From the NCBI GenBank assembly GCA_030037035.1, contig JASHSA010000130.1, forward strand, positions 1-10,810: a stretch of DNA of 10,810 bases, written 5' to 3'. This DNA comes from Thermoplasmata archaeon (GTDB taxonomy: Archaea; Thermoplasmatota; Thermoplasmata; Lutacidiplasmatales; UBA184). Below the pieces are notes generated by a model. The model saw only the letters and a list, made by a program, of their open reading frames with translations. It made no database searches and was not told the origin of the DNA. This document shows, piece after piece, positions 1 to 6,654 of the stretch (the stretch's first letter is position 1; each line of letters starts with the position of its first letter). Position numbers and translations under genes: made by a program.

Positions 1-1
1 C

Positions 2-691
2 CCCGGCCGCTTCACAACGTCGCTCGGGGCGTCGGGGACACGCCGCGTCGCGCTCGACCTCTCCTCGAGCATGCTCGCCGTCGGGCGGGAGCTGGCCGGA
101 GACCCTAGGGCCGAGGCCTCGATCGAACGGGTCCGGGGGGACGCCCTGCGTCCGCCGCTGCGCGCCGAGGGGTTCGAGGAGGTCGGCCTGCTCGGCAACG
201 CGCTCGGCTTCGAGACGCACCGGGGTCCGAGCCTCCTCGACCGGGCCGAGGAGCTCGTTGCACCGGGAGGCCTCCTCCTGCTCGAGGTCGCCCCCGGGCC
301 CGGGGAGACCTCCCGCTACCTCTCGCGATTACCGGCCGGGGCGGTGCGCCGACTGCTCGCGGCCCCCCTTCGAGCGATCGTTCCCCGCGTCGAGCGGGAG
401 GGCTACGCCGCGGAGCCGGTCCGCCACGACGACGCGGCGTTCCGTCGCTGGTCGGTCCCCGAGCTCGAGCGGCGCTGGGCGGCCTCGGGCTGGAAGCTGG
501 TCGACGTCCTCGCCGTGGCGCCGGCGCTCGGTCCGGACGCCGCGCGGGTCGCGGCGGTCGCCGCCGACCCTCGAGCGTGGGTTCGCCTCCTGGAACTGGA
601 GGAGGCGGTCGGCCGTACGCGGGCCCGCTGGACGAGGGCGGCGGCGGTCCTCCTCGCCGCGGAACGACCACGGTCCGCCCAAACCATATAG
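2..691 (+). CDS. SAM-dependent methyltransferase, class I, partial (5' end missing)
   Basis: The reading frame is open from base 2 to a TAG at 689-691, giving 229 visible residues; the true start lies left of the window. The visible part begins inside a Rossmann-type methyltransferase fold. The stretch RRVALDLSSSML (about residues 14-25) is strand beta-2 with the acidic residue that normally holds the ribose of S-adenosylmethionine (Asp at bases 56-58). RGDALRPPL follows as the segment that contacts the adenine. VGLLGNALGF is motif IV, and LVAPGGLLLLEV is the usual post-motif. The glycine-rich motif I is expected just upstream and is not seen. The C-terminal part, with YAAEPVRHDD and SVPELERRWAASGWKLV, looks like a substrate-recognition cap and small-molecule methyltransferases have similar regions. 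The substrate cannot be read from the sequence. An internal ATG at 71 falls inside the fold and is not the start. The stop codon overlaps the TATA box of the next gene. Confidence 0.85.
   Translation, partial: PGRFTTSLGASGTRRVALDLSSSMLAVGRELAGDPRAEASIERVRGDALRPPLRAEGFEEVGLLGNALGFETHRGPSLLDRAEELVAPGGLLLLEVAPGPGETSRYLSRLPAGAVRRLLAAPLRAIVPRVEREGYAAEPVRHDDAAFRRWSVPELERRWAASGWKLVDVLAVAPALGPDAARVAAVAADPRAWVRLLELEEAVGRTRARWTRAAAVLLAAERPRSAQTI
681..691 (+). promoter_or_regulatory. TATA-like promoter element for the 908-residue membrane protein gene
   Basis: AAACCATATAG is a rare A/T-rich patch in a very GC-rich region. The AAA just before CATATA resembles a BRE, the TFB contact. The centre lies about 34 nt before the ATG at 722, so transcription would begin within about 10 nt of the start codon. 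The element overlaps the stop codon of the upstream methyltransferase, so the downstream gene probably has its own promoter. Confidence 0.55.
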
Positions 692-721
692 AACCGGCCG
701 ACGCCTCTCTTCGCGCGTAGG

Positions 722-3448
722 ATGGCCAAAAAGCCTGCTCGTCCCGCTCCGGAGCGCTCGCCCTGGGCTGCGGCCACGGTGGCGCCGGAGGACCTCGAGG
801 TCGCCAAGCGGGAGGCACTCCTGCAGCTGCGGATCGGCCGCGCGAGCCATCTCGCGGCGGTCGCCGTCTCCGCCGCCCTCGCGCTGGACGCCCTCCTCCT
901 GCTGGTCCTGGGGCCCCACGCGCTCCCCGCGCTCCACTCGGGGGAGACCGGCTGGCTCGCGGCCCGGGACAGCTACTACCTCATCCTCCCGATCGGCGCC
1001 GCGGTCTGCGTCAGCGCGGTCGGCGTCGTCTCGAAGTGGGAGGCGTTCCAGGTCTGGCCGTGGGAGCCCCACTTCTCGCTCAGCGTCGGCGCGCTGGCGC
1101 TCTCGGTCGCGATCGCGGCGGTCTACGGCGCGCGGGTCGCCGGCGCGGGACCGCTCGGGCACATCGCGGTCTACCCGACGCTCGTCCCGCTGAGCCTGCT
1201 CGGCACGACCCTCGGGCTCGTCGGGATCGCCTCGACGTGGCGCCCCTGGGGGGGGCACCAGTGGACGAGCGTGCTCACCGCGGTGCTGCCGATCGCGGTC
1301 GTCCTGGACGCCTTCTTCCCGGCGTACGGCGGCGCCTCGGCGGTCGGGTTCGCCGTCGCGCTCCTGATCTCGGCGATCCTCTACCAGACCAGCGGCTCGT
1401 TCCTGCACCTCGTCTCCTCCGGGACCGCCCCCCACGAGCAGGCGGTCGTCCTCTCCGGCCAGAACCGCATCGTCAAGCTCGCGAGCGAGCTCCAGCAGCG
1501 CGACGAGGCGCTCCGCTTCCGGGCCGCCGCGCTCGTGAAGCGCGAGACCGACGTCGAGACGAACGAGGCGACGCTCGGACGCGCGCTCGCGAACCTCCGG
1601 GAGCGCCAGGGCCAGCTCGAGAAGCTCGAGGAGGCCGACCAGACGCGCGCCGACAAGCTGGCGGCCCAGGAGCGGGAGCTCGCCGGCCGCAACGCCGCGG
1701 TCGAGGCGAACACGCGCGCGTTGCTCGAGCGCGGCAAGGAGCTCGAGGTGCGGAACGCCGAGATCGCGCACCAGGTGCCGGAGCTCGCCGGCCGCGAGCA
1801 GCGGCTCGCCCGCCACGAGGGCGAGCTGGCGAAGCGCGACGCCGAGATCCGCCAGCGGGTGCAGAACCTCGACCGCCGTGAGGCGTCGATCGCCGAAGGA
1901 GAGGGTCGAGTCGCGGCGCGGCGCAAGGAGATCGAGCAGAAGACCTCCGACCTCCTCCGCCGCGAGGGGGAGCTCGTCGCCCGCGAGCGCGGGCCTGCGC
2001 TCCCCGGGCCGGCCGCCGCGCGCGGGAACCCCGCCGCCGCCGACCTCGCGACACGCGAGGCGAAGCTCCAGCACCTTCAGTCGGTCCTCGACGAGCAGAA
2101 CGCCCAGCTCGGGCGGCGGGCGAAGGAGGCCGCCGAGCAGGCGAAGGTCCTCGAGGGGACGCTCCGTCAGATCGCCGAGCGCCAGGCACACCTTGCCTCG
2201 CGGGAGACGGCGCTCTCCCAGCGCGAGGAGGACCTGGACGAGCGGCTCAAGTCGGCCGACCAGCGCCGCCTCCAGTTCGAGAGCGCCGCGCGGGACTACC
2301 AGCAGCGCCTCGACGACGTCGGACACCAGCAGATCGGGGTCGCGCAGAAGAGCGTCGACCTCGACCACCGCCTCGGCGAGGTCGCCGAGCGGGAGAAGGC
2401 GCTCGCCGAGCGGGAGGGCAAGGTCCGCTCCTCGCTCAGCGAGCTCGACCGGCGCGAGGGCGAGGTCCTGCTCCGGGAGCGCTCGGTCGACGCCGACGAG
2501 GCCGAGGTCAGCCTGCGGCGGCAGGAGATCGCTCGCGAGGGGGACCTGCCGTTCGCCGGGCTGCTCGCCGTCGCGGCGGCCGACCGCGCCGAGGGCCCGT
2601 CCGGGGTCCCGTCCTCGCGCGGGAGCCGCGCGCGGCGGGCCCGCCCGCCGACCGGCCCGGGGATCGTCGAGGTCGGCCTGCCGTCCGACCCCGGAACGCT
2701 CTCCGCCCCCAGCGGCCGGAAGTACCCCGACCGCCAGCCGACCGGGACCCAGCGCCTGGACGACCTGCTGCTCGGAGGCCTCCCGCCGAAGAGCCACGTC
2801 GTCCTCGTCGGGGAGGCGTTCGTCGGCAAGGAGGTCGCCCTCTACGCGTTCCTCGCGGAGGGGCTCAAGCGCGGCGAGCCGGCGCTCTTGGTGACGGCGG
2901 CACGCTCGTCGGCGGAGATCTCCTCGAACCTCGGCGTCGTCCTCCCGCAGTTCCGGGAGTACGAGCAGATCGGCAGCGTGACGTGGATCGACGCCTCCGG
3001 CGCGGGAACGACCCCCGGCCCGCACACGCTCGTTCCGAAGAGCTCGGACGACCGCGCCGGACTCCTCACGTCGCTCGTCCAGGGGGCGAAGCTCGCCGAG
3101 GAGGCCGCGAAGGGCGGCGCGATACGGGTCGGGTTCTTCGGGCTCTCCGCCGTCATGGCCCACGCCGACGAGCGGGCGAGCTTCTCGTTCCTGCAGAACG
3201 TCGTCGGGATCCTCAAGCCCCGCAACGCGCTCGCGATGTACGCGCTGGAGGCCGGAGCGCTGAGCGAGTCCCAGGTCGAGTCGCTCCTCGGGCTGCTGGA
3301 CGGGGCGATCCTGTTCCGCCAGGACCGGGACCGCACGTTCCTCTCCGTGAAGGGGTTCGGCGACGTCGCGACCCGGGAGTGGGTCGAGGTACGGGCGACG
3401 AACCGGGCCCTCGTTGTCGGCTCGTTCGCGCTCGAGCGGATCCGATAG
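722..3448 (+). CDS. Six-TM membrane protein with long coiled coil and degenerate KaiC-like ATPase domain
   Basis: The 908-residue protein has three parts. Residues 43-222 hold six hydrophobic segments (about 43-64, 85-104, 117-138, 148-171, 181-199 and 205-222). Residues 256-423 and 441-606 are charged helical blocks made of exact 14-residue repeats, split by a Pro/Ala/Gly-rich hinge at 424-440. After a Pro/Arg/Ser-rich linker, residues 665-908 form a RecA-fold domain of the KaiC/GvpD type: TGTQRLDDLLLGGLPPKSH matches the family entry motif and VLVGEAFVGKEV sits where Walker A belongs. Lys703 is kept, but the Ser/Thr after it is Glu. The Walker B strand (RVGFFGLSAV, near residue 804) has no Asp. 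ATP hydrolysis is therefore doubtful and nucleotide sensing or a structural role is more likely. Such domains often act in archaeal signalling; that this is a membrane receptor or scaffold is inference. The ATG at 722 suits the upstream TATA box. The gene stands alone, with a convergent neighbour 34 bp downstream. Confidence 0.9.
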   Translation: MAKKPARPAPERSPWAAATVAPEDLEVAKREALLQLRIGRASHLAAVAVSAALALDALLLLVLGPHALPALHSGETGWLAARDSYYLILPIGAAVCVSAVGVVSKWEAFQVWPWEPHFSLSVGALALSVAIAAVYGARVAGAGPLGHIAVYPTLVPLSLLGTTLGLVGIASTWRPWGGHQWTSVLTAVLPIAVVLDAFFPAYGGASAVGFAVALLISAILYQTSGSFLHLVSSGTAPHEQAVVLSGQNRIVKLASELQQRDEALRFRAAALVKRETDVETNEATLGRALANLRERQGQLEKLEEADQTRADKLAAQERELAGRNAAVEANTRALLERGKELEVRNAEIAHQVPELAGREQRLARHEGELAKRDAEIRQRVQNLDRREASIAEGEGRVAARRKEIEQKTSDLLRREGELVARERGPALPGPAAARGNPAAADLATREAKLQHLQSVLDEQNAQLGRRAKEAAEQAKVLEGTLRQIAERQAHLASRETALSQREEDLDERLKSADQRRLQFESAARDYQQRLDDVGHQQIGVAQKSVDLDHRLGEVAEREKALAEREGKVRSSLSELDRREGEVLLRERSVDADEAEVSLRRQEIAREGDLPFAGLLAVAAADRAEGPSGVPSSRGSRARRARPPTGPGIVEVGLPSDPGTLSAPSGRKYPDRQPTGTQRLDDLLLGGLPPKSHVVLVGEAFVGKEVALYAFLAEGLKRGEPALLVTAARSSAEISSNLGVVLPQFREYEQIGSVTWIDASGAGTTPGPHTLVPKSSDDRAGLLTSLVQGAKLAEEAAKGGAIRVGFFGLSAVMAHADERASFSFLQNVVGILKPRNALAMYALEAGALSESQVESLLGLLDGAILFRQDRDRTFLSVKGFGDVATREWVEVRATNRALVVGSFALERIR
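1487..2539 (+). repeat. Tandem 14-residue coiled-coil repeats, coding region
   Basis: Within the 908-residue protein, residues 256-423 divide with no slippage into 12 units of 14 residues. Residues 441-606 divide into 11 units plus 12 residues of another. A typical unit is ELAKRDAEIRQRVQ. Positions 2 and 9 are nearly always Leu, Ile or Val, and positions 5 and 12 are mostly Arg or Gln, so each unit is two heptads. The only break is the hinge GPALPGPAAARGNPAAA at 424-440. The repeat shows at the protein level; the DNA units have diverged. Confidence 0.85.
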
Positions 3449-3482
3449 CCCCACGCTCGCGCCCGGGGCGCGCCGGGGCGCC

Positions 3483-4469
3483 CTACGGCAGGTACTCGCG
3501 GCGGTCGACGACGTGCAACGGCGGCTTTCCCTGGAAGAAGCGGGCGAGGTTCTCGACCGCCGAGCGCAGGGCGAACTCGCCGACGCGCGGAGCGAGGCCG
3601 GCCCAGTGCGGAGAGCCGACGAAGTTCGGTAGGCCGGAGAACGGGAACCGCGTCTGGAGCGCTCCCTGGGTGAAGTCCTCCTGCCACCAGACGTCCAGCC
3701 CGACGCGGAAGCGGGGGTGGTTCGTGAGGTGGCGGAAGAGCGCCTCCTCGTCGATCGTCCCTCCCCGGCCGACGTTGACGAGGGTCGCGTCCTCGCGCAT
3801 GCGCTCGAGCTGGGCGCGAGCCAGGCTGCCCCGCGTCGCGCGCGTCAGCGGCCGCGCGTCGAAGACGTAGCCGGCCGAGGCGACCGCCTCGTCCAGGCGC
3901 TCCGCCGGGAACATCGTCTCGACGCCCGGCGCCATCGTCCCGGTACGGTTCAGGCCGGAGAGCCGCATCTCGAACGGGCGCAGACGTTCGGCGATCGCGC
4001 GGCCGATCGCGCCGTACCCGAGGACGAGGGCGCTCTCCTGCCACAACGACCTCAGCTCCGGCGCGGGCCGCGAGCGGCCGGCCGCCACCGCGGCCGTGCC
4101 GGCGAGGACGCAGCGGGCGGCCGCGAGGGCGAGGGCGACCGCGTGCTCGGCGACGAACGGCGCGTAGCCGCCGACGTTCCCCGCGACGGCGACCCGTGGG
4201 GGGATGCGGTCGAACGGCACGTCGTCGACCCCCGCGAAGATCCGCTGGACGAACCTCAGCGCCGGGTAGGCGCTCGGGTCCCACGTCGACCCTTCGCGGG
4301 CGATCGACCCGAGCAGCACGGCCTCGACCTCCCGGGCCGAGGGCGGGTCGATCTCCGAGAGGAACGCGTACGACACCCCGGGGAGCTCGCGGCTCACGAG
4401 CCCGCGCAGCCCGGGTCGGTCGTTGACGACGAGCAGGAGCCGGGAGGCGGAGCCGGGCACGGCCGGCAT
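3483..4469 (-). CDS. D-isomer-specific 2-hydroxyacid dehydrogenase
   Basis: This 328-residue protein has the normal family length. It should interconvert a 2-keto acid and a D-2-hydroxy acid using NAD(P)H in the cytoplasm. All landmarks are present: a substrate-side segment IFAGVDDVPFDRIP (about 78-90), the AEHAVALALA helix (about 107-116), the dinucleotide fold GYGAIG (151-156), the catalytic Arg235 in VNVGRGGTIDEEAL, Glu264 in LDVWWQED and His288 in SPHWAGL. The second beta strand ends in LNRTG (173-177) instead of an acidic residue. In this family an Arg here usually goes with NADP(H), so a glyoxylate/hydroxypyruvate-reductase-like preference is possible; the substrate is not determinable. 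The ATG at 4469 places the first beta strand (SRLLLVV) correctly. No Shine-Dalgarno sequence or clear TATA box precedes it. The gene is divergent from the HAD hydrolase (76 bp apart) and convergent with the membrane protein gene. Confidence 0.9.
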   Translation of the reverse strand: MPAVPGSASRLLLVVNDRPGLRGLVSRELPGVSYAFLSEIDPPSAREVEAVLLGSIAREGSTWDPSAYPALRFVQRIFAGVDDVPFDRIPPRVAVAGNVGGYAPFVAEHAVALALAAARCVLAGTAAVAAGRSRPAPELRSLWQESALVLGYGAIGRAIAERLRPFEMRLSGLNRTGTMAPGVETMFPAERLDEAVASAGYVFDARPLTRATRGSLARAQLERMREDATLVNVGRGGTIDEEALFRHLTNHPRFRVGLDVWWQEDFTQGALQTRFPFSGLPNFVGSPHWAGLAPRVGEFALRSAVENLARFFQGKPPLHVVDRREYLP

Positions 4470-4545
4470 CGAGGAGGCAAGAGCTCATCTGGTCGACGGC
4501 CCCCGTGCCGACGCCGATGCCGAACGCCCCCGCGGCGCTCCCCCG

Positions 4546-5331
4546 ATGACCGACCGGCGCTCGCGGCCGACGGGGCGGGCGCTCACGGTCGACCTCTGGC
4601 ACACCCTCGCCTACCTCGAGCCCGAGGAGGAGGAACGGTACATGCGCGAGCAGGTCGACCTCGCCGCCTCCCTGCTCCGCCGCGCCCCGCCGCGCTCGGC
4701 GTCTCCCTCCGCGCCGGACCCCCGCCGGGCGTTCGAGGCGGTCTACGGGGAGGCGGTCGCCGCCTCCCAGCAGGGCAGGAGCGTCACGCCGTCCGCGCAG
4801 ATCGAGGAGGCCGCACGTCGGCTCGGCGGAACGGTCGACCCGGCCGAGTATCTCGACGGCCTGGCGCGCCTCGTGGCCACGATGGCGTTCCGTCCGGCGC
4901 CCGGCGCCCTCGCCGCGCTGCGGAGCGCGCGCGAGAGCGGCTGGGCCTGCGCCGTGATCTCCAACACCGTCGGCGAACCGGGAGCGACCCTGCGTCCGGT
5001 CCTGCACCAGATGGGCTACGACGACGTCGTCGATGCCTACGTCTTCAGTGACGAGCAGCGCTGGACGAAGCCGGCCCCCGAGATCTTCGCGGAGGCGCTC
5101 CGACGGGTCGGCGCGGAGCCCGCGCGCTCGGTGCATGTCGGGGACGGTTGGGTCGACATCGAAGGGGCTCGCCGCGCCGGCTACCGCGCGGCGGTCCTGT
5201 TCACGGGGCTCCAGCGGTACGGGGAGCGCTACCGGCGACTGTTCCTGCCGGACGGATGGGAGGCGCCCGAGACGTCCTATCGGATCGGGAGCTGGGCGGA
5301 GCTCCCTCCTCTCCTCGAGCGTCTCCGCTAG
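4546..5331 (+). CDS. HAD-superfamily hydrolase with DxWxT motif I
   Basis: The 261-residue protein has the four HAD motifs in order: the nucleophile motif LTVDLWHTL (Asp16), Ser139 in VISNT, Lys175 in WTKPAPEIF, and the metal-binding GDGWVD with Asp200 and Asp204. A helical cap lies between motifs I and II (about 25-110). In motif I the second Asp of the usual DxDxT is Trp18. That Asp acts as acid/base in phosphatases, so this protein may be a dehalogenase-like or otherwise altered member; related DLWGT-type motifs occur in annotated HAD proteins. The substrate is unknown. The frame is open from an ATG at 4423, but that start would overlap the opposite-strand dehydrogenase and add about 41 residues of non-family sequence. 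The ATG at 4546 begins shortly before motif I and is preferred. No promoter is clear. It ends 10 bp from the convergent small gene. Confidence 0.87.
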   Translation: MTDRRSRPTGRALTVDLWHTLAYLEPEEEERYMREQVDLAASLLRRAPPRSASPSAPDPRRAFEAVYGEAVAASQQGRSVTPSAQIEEAARRLGGTVDPAEYLDGLARLVATMAFRPAPGALAALRSARESGWACAVISNTVGEPGATLRPVLHQMGYDDVVDAYVFSDEQRWTKPAPEIFAEALRRVGAEPARSVHVGDGWVDIEGARRAGYRAAVLFTGLQRYGERYRRLFLPDGWEAPETSYRIGSWAELPPLLERLR

Positions 5332-5341
5332 GCGCGGCGAC

Positions 5342-5617
5342 TCACTCCTCGCCCATGTGGCGGGGCTTCGGGATCACCCGCGGCTGCTCCGCCTCGGTCG
5401 GCATGCCGGTCTTCCCCTGGACGATGTCGCAGTCGCGCCAGTTGACGCCGACCGTCACCTTCGGGAAGGCGACCTTGAGCGTGTAGTTCGCGAGCTTGCC
5501 GACGACGAGGCCTTGCGAGCCGAGCGCGAGGTTCGGGTTCATGACGGTGAGGTCCCGGGTCAGCACGACCCTCGTCTCGCCGAAGACGATCTTCCCGAGC
5601 TCGCTGCGGTCCTGCAT
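5342..5617 (-). CDS. Small conserved-looking protein of unknown function, 91 residues
   Basis: I do not recognise a family. The protein starts MQDRSELGKIVFGETRVVLT, continues with alternating hydrophobic and polar segments (RVVLTRDLTVM, QGLVVGKLANYTLKVAF, KVTVGVNWRDCDIV), and ends in a polar tail with IPKPRHMGEE. That pattern suggests a small, mostly beta, soluble protein with one Cys (in RDCDIV). There is no signal peptide or membrane segment. The ATG at 5617 is chosen because a TTTACG element lies 31 nt upstream, the leaderless spacing seen elsewhere in this window. A longer version from a TTG at 5722 would add an Arg/Pro-rich, non-conserved-looking segment and would run over that element. 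The gene is divergent from the acetate-type transporter and could share regulation with it; this is inference. Confidence 0.75.
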   Translation of the reverse strand: MQDRSELGKIVFGETRVVLTRDLTVMNPNLALGSQGLVVGKLANYTLKVAFPKVTVGVNWRDCDIVQGKTGMPTEAEQPRVIPKPRHMGEE

Positions 5618-5642
5618 CGTCGTCCCCCCAGCCGGCGTCGAA

Positions 5643-5649
5643 CGTAAAG
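5643..5649 (-). promoter_or_regulatory. TATA-like element for the 91-residue protein gene
   Basis: Read on the minus strand this is CTTTACG, one of the few A/T-rich patches between the two divergent genes. Its first T is 31 nt from the ATG at 5617, which predicts a leaderless mRNA. A second A/T patch, AGTATAA at about 5695-5701, could be a further element for either direction but its spacing to a start is poor. Confidence 0.5.
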
Positions 5650-5727
5650 CTGCGCCGGGTCCGGCGGTTTCTCTGAGGTGTTCGCTCGGTCTGAAGTATA
5701 ACCGGCAACGCCGATTGACCAACCGGA

Positions 5728-5735
5728 TTTATCTA
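5728..5735 (+). promoter_or_regulatory. TATA box for the acetate-type transporter gene
   Basis: TTTATCTA is a good match to archaeal TATA boxes. It lies 33 nt before the ATG at 5761, so transcription should begin at or next to the start codon. No Shine-Dalgarno sequence precedes that ATG, which fits a leaderless transcript. Confidence 0.7.
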
Positions 5736-5760
5736 CTCGGAGCCGCAGATTTGCGCCAAC

Positions 5761-6453
5761 ATGCCAGCGACCGATTCGGCGATGGCCTCTCCCATGGGGG
5801 GGCAGAGCGGCATGTCCGGGGCACCGGACAGCAAGACGGCGAACGGCTGGGCGGGAGCCACGATCCTCGGGTTCCTCGCCTTCGGACTTACGGCGATCCT
5901 GTTCGGATTGAGCGTGCTGCCCTCGCCGTACAGCAAGGGGTTCGCCGCGTTCCTGAACCCGGGCGGTCTACCGGCCGTGAACGGCGTGACGGACGTCGCG
6001 TTCGGGGCGGCCGTCCTGGTCGTGCTGGGGATCATCGGGATCCTGAAGTCCCACCCCTACTGGGGCGCGGCGTTCTTCGGCTACGGCGTGTTCTGGTACT
6101 CCTGGGCCGGGACGGGCCAGGGCCTGACGCTGGTCGTGGCGGGTCACCTCACGGGGACCGTCGCGGGCTTCTCGATCGCGGCGCTCGCGTTCATCTGGCT
6201 CTTGTTCACGCTGACGTTCCTGATCAGCGCCCCCAAGCATGGCTGGGGAGCGGTGTTCTCGTTCGGGTTCCTCCTGATCGGGCTCATCCTCCTGATCATC
6301 GAGGGCTGGACCCTCGGCGGCGGCCACACCATCTCCTCCGGACTCGCGTGGGCGACGGGCGGCTTCTGGATCTTCATCGGCCTCGTCTGGTGGCTCCACG
6401 GGACGGCCGAACTGACCAACCACGCCTACAACAAGAAGGTCATCCCGTTCTAG
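5761..6453 (+). CDS. GPR1/FUN34/YaaH (AceTr) family transporter, acetate/succinate-type
   Basis: The 230-residue protein has six membrane segments (about 32-53, 76-95, 101-116, 133-156, 162-180 and 192-214) after a Gly/Met/Ser-rich N-terminus. Family marks include YWGAAFFGYGVFWYS (100-114), the counterpart of the TFGxTAFxSYGxFWxS block; FIWLLFTLTFL (144-154), the IWxIFT block; and a C-terminal ELTNHAYNKKVIPF, the counterpart of the tail ending in LP. Members carry acetate, succinate or related monocarboxylates across the cytoplasmic membrane. The N-terminal signature NPAPLG, placed before the first membrane helix and important in characterised members, is replaced by ANGWAGATILG (27-37), so substrate or mechanism may differ. 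A separate NPGG (66-69) is in the loop between helices 1 and 2. The ATG at 5761 is set by the TATA box at 5728. No metabolic partner gene is adjacent. Confidence 0.88.
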   Translation: MPATDSAMASPMGGQSGMSGAPDSKTANGWAGATILGFLAFGLTAILFGLSVLPSPYSKGFAAFLNPGGLPAVNGVTDVAFGAAVLVVLGIIGILKSHPYWGAAFFGYGVFWYSWAGTGQGLTLVVAGHLTGTVAGFSIAALAFIWLLFTLTFLISAPKHGWGAVFSFGFLLIGLILLIIEGWTLGGGHTISSGLAWATGGFWIFIGLVWWLHGTAELTNHAYNKKVIPF

Positions 6454-6477
6454 GTCGGCCGTCGCCGCCGGGACCAA

Positions 6478-6497
6478 CCTCTTCCTTCCTTCTCCCT
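6478..6497 (+). terminator. Possible pyrimidine-rich terminator after the transporter gene
   Basis: An unbroken 20-nt pyrimidine tract begins 24 nt after the transporter stop and contains runs of two T residues. Archaeal terminators are commonly T-rich and need no hairpin. In such GC-rich DNA the tract stands out, but it has no long T run, so the call is tentative. Confidence 0.35.
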
Positions 6498-6622
6498 GCG
6501 ATCCGATCGAGCGGGCCTACCCGCGTCTGCTAGCGCGGTACGACACGATCGTCGTCGGTCGCCGACGGCGGTCCGGCCACGTCCCGCCTACCGGGCCCCG
6601 GGAGCGTACCCCGACCTTCGGG
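6498..6622. other. Intergenic stretch with no gene
   Basis: No coding frame with good start, codon use and family likeness is seen between the transporter and the MoaD-like gene. The only structure noted is a perfect 6-bp hairpin with a three-base loop at 6553-6567 (CGTCGG, TCG, CCGACG) and a weaker 5-bp hairpin around the GCGGG/CCCGC pair near 6512-6525. No tRNA T-loop is present on either strand. Confidence 0.5.
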
Positions 6623-6628
6623 TTTATC
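6623..6628 (+). promoter_or_regulatory. TATA box for the MoaD-like/beta-propeller operon
   Basis: TTTATC begins 32 nt before the ATG at 6655, almost the same spacing as for the transporter gene (33 nt). This supports a leaderless mRNA starting at 6655. It also argues against the GTG at 6637, which would lie upstream of the predicted transcription start. Confidence 0.65.
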
Positions 6629-6654
6629 AGGGGCCGGTGACGTGCTCCGAGGCG

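Noticed and set aside
329..3454. A 1041-codon open frame on the minus strand, antisense to the methyltransferase and the long membrane protein
   Set aside because: It is a shadow: stops are rare in such GC-rich DNA and the opposite strand has clear domains. Its product is a low-complexity Arg/Leu/Glu/Asp mix with no motif.
3449..3482. GC-rich inverted repeat between the membrane protein gene and the dehydrogenase gene as a terminator
   Set aside because: There is no T-rich tract and the symmetry is no better than expected for GC-only sequence; archaeal terminators are usually T-rich.
4423..4545. N-terminal extension of the HAD hydrolase from an ATG at 4423
   Set aside because: It overlaps the start of the opposite-strand dehydrogenase and adds residues not part of a HAD fold; motif I follows the ATG at 4546 at the usual distance.
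3717..5051. A 444-codon plus-strand frame over the dehydrogenase and HAD genes
   Set aside because: It lies antisense to the dehydrogenase with conserved catalytic residues, and out of frame with the HAD gene. The product is Arg-rich without motifs.
2842..5136. A 764-codon open frame on the minus strand crossing three genes
   Set aside because: It covers the real dehydrogenase in another frame and the HAD gene antisense. Its composition is Arg/Pro/Gly-rich and it has no domain.
5342..5722. A longer form of the 91-residue protein starting at a TTG at 5722
   Set aside because: The added 35 residues are Arg/Pro-rich and would read through the TATA-like element at 5643-5649. The ATG at 5617 has ideal promoter spacing.
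6498..6640. A possible tRNA or structured RNA in the gap before the MoaD-like gene
   Set aside because: Short GC hairpins exist, but there is no T-loop, anticodon arm or cloverleaf on either strand, and short hairpins are common at this GC content.
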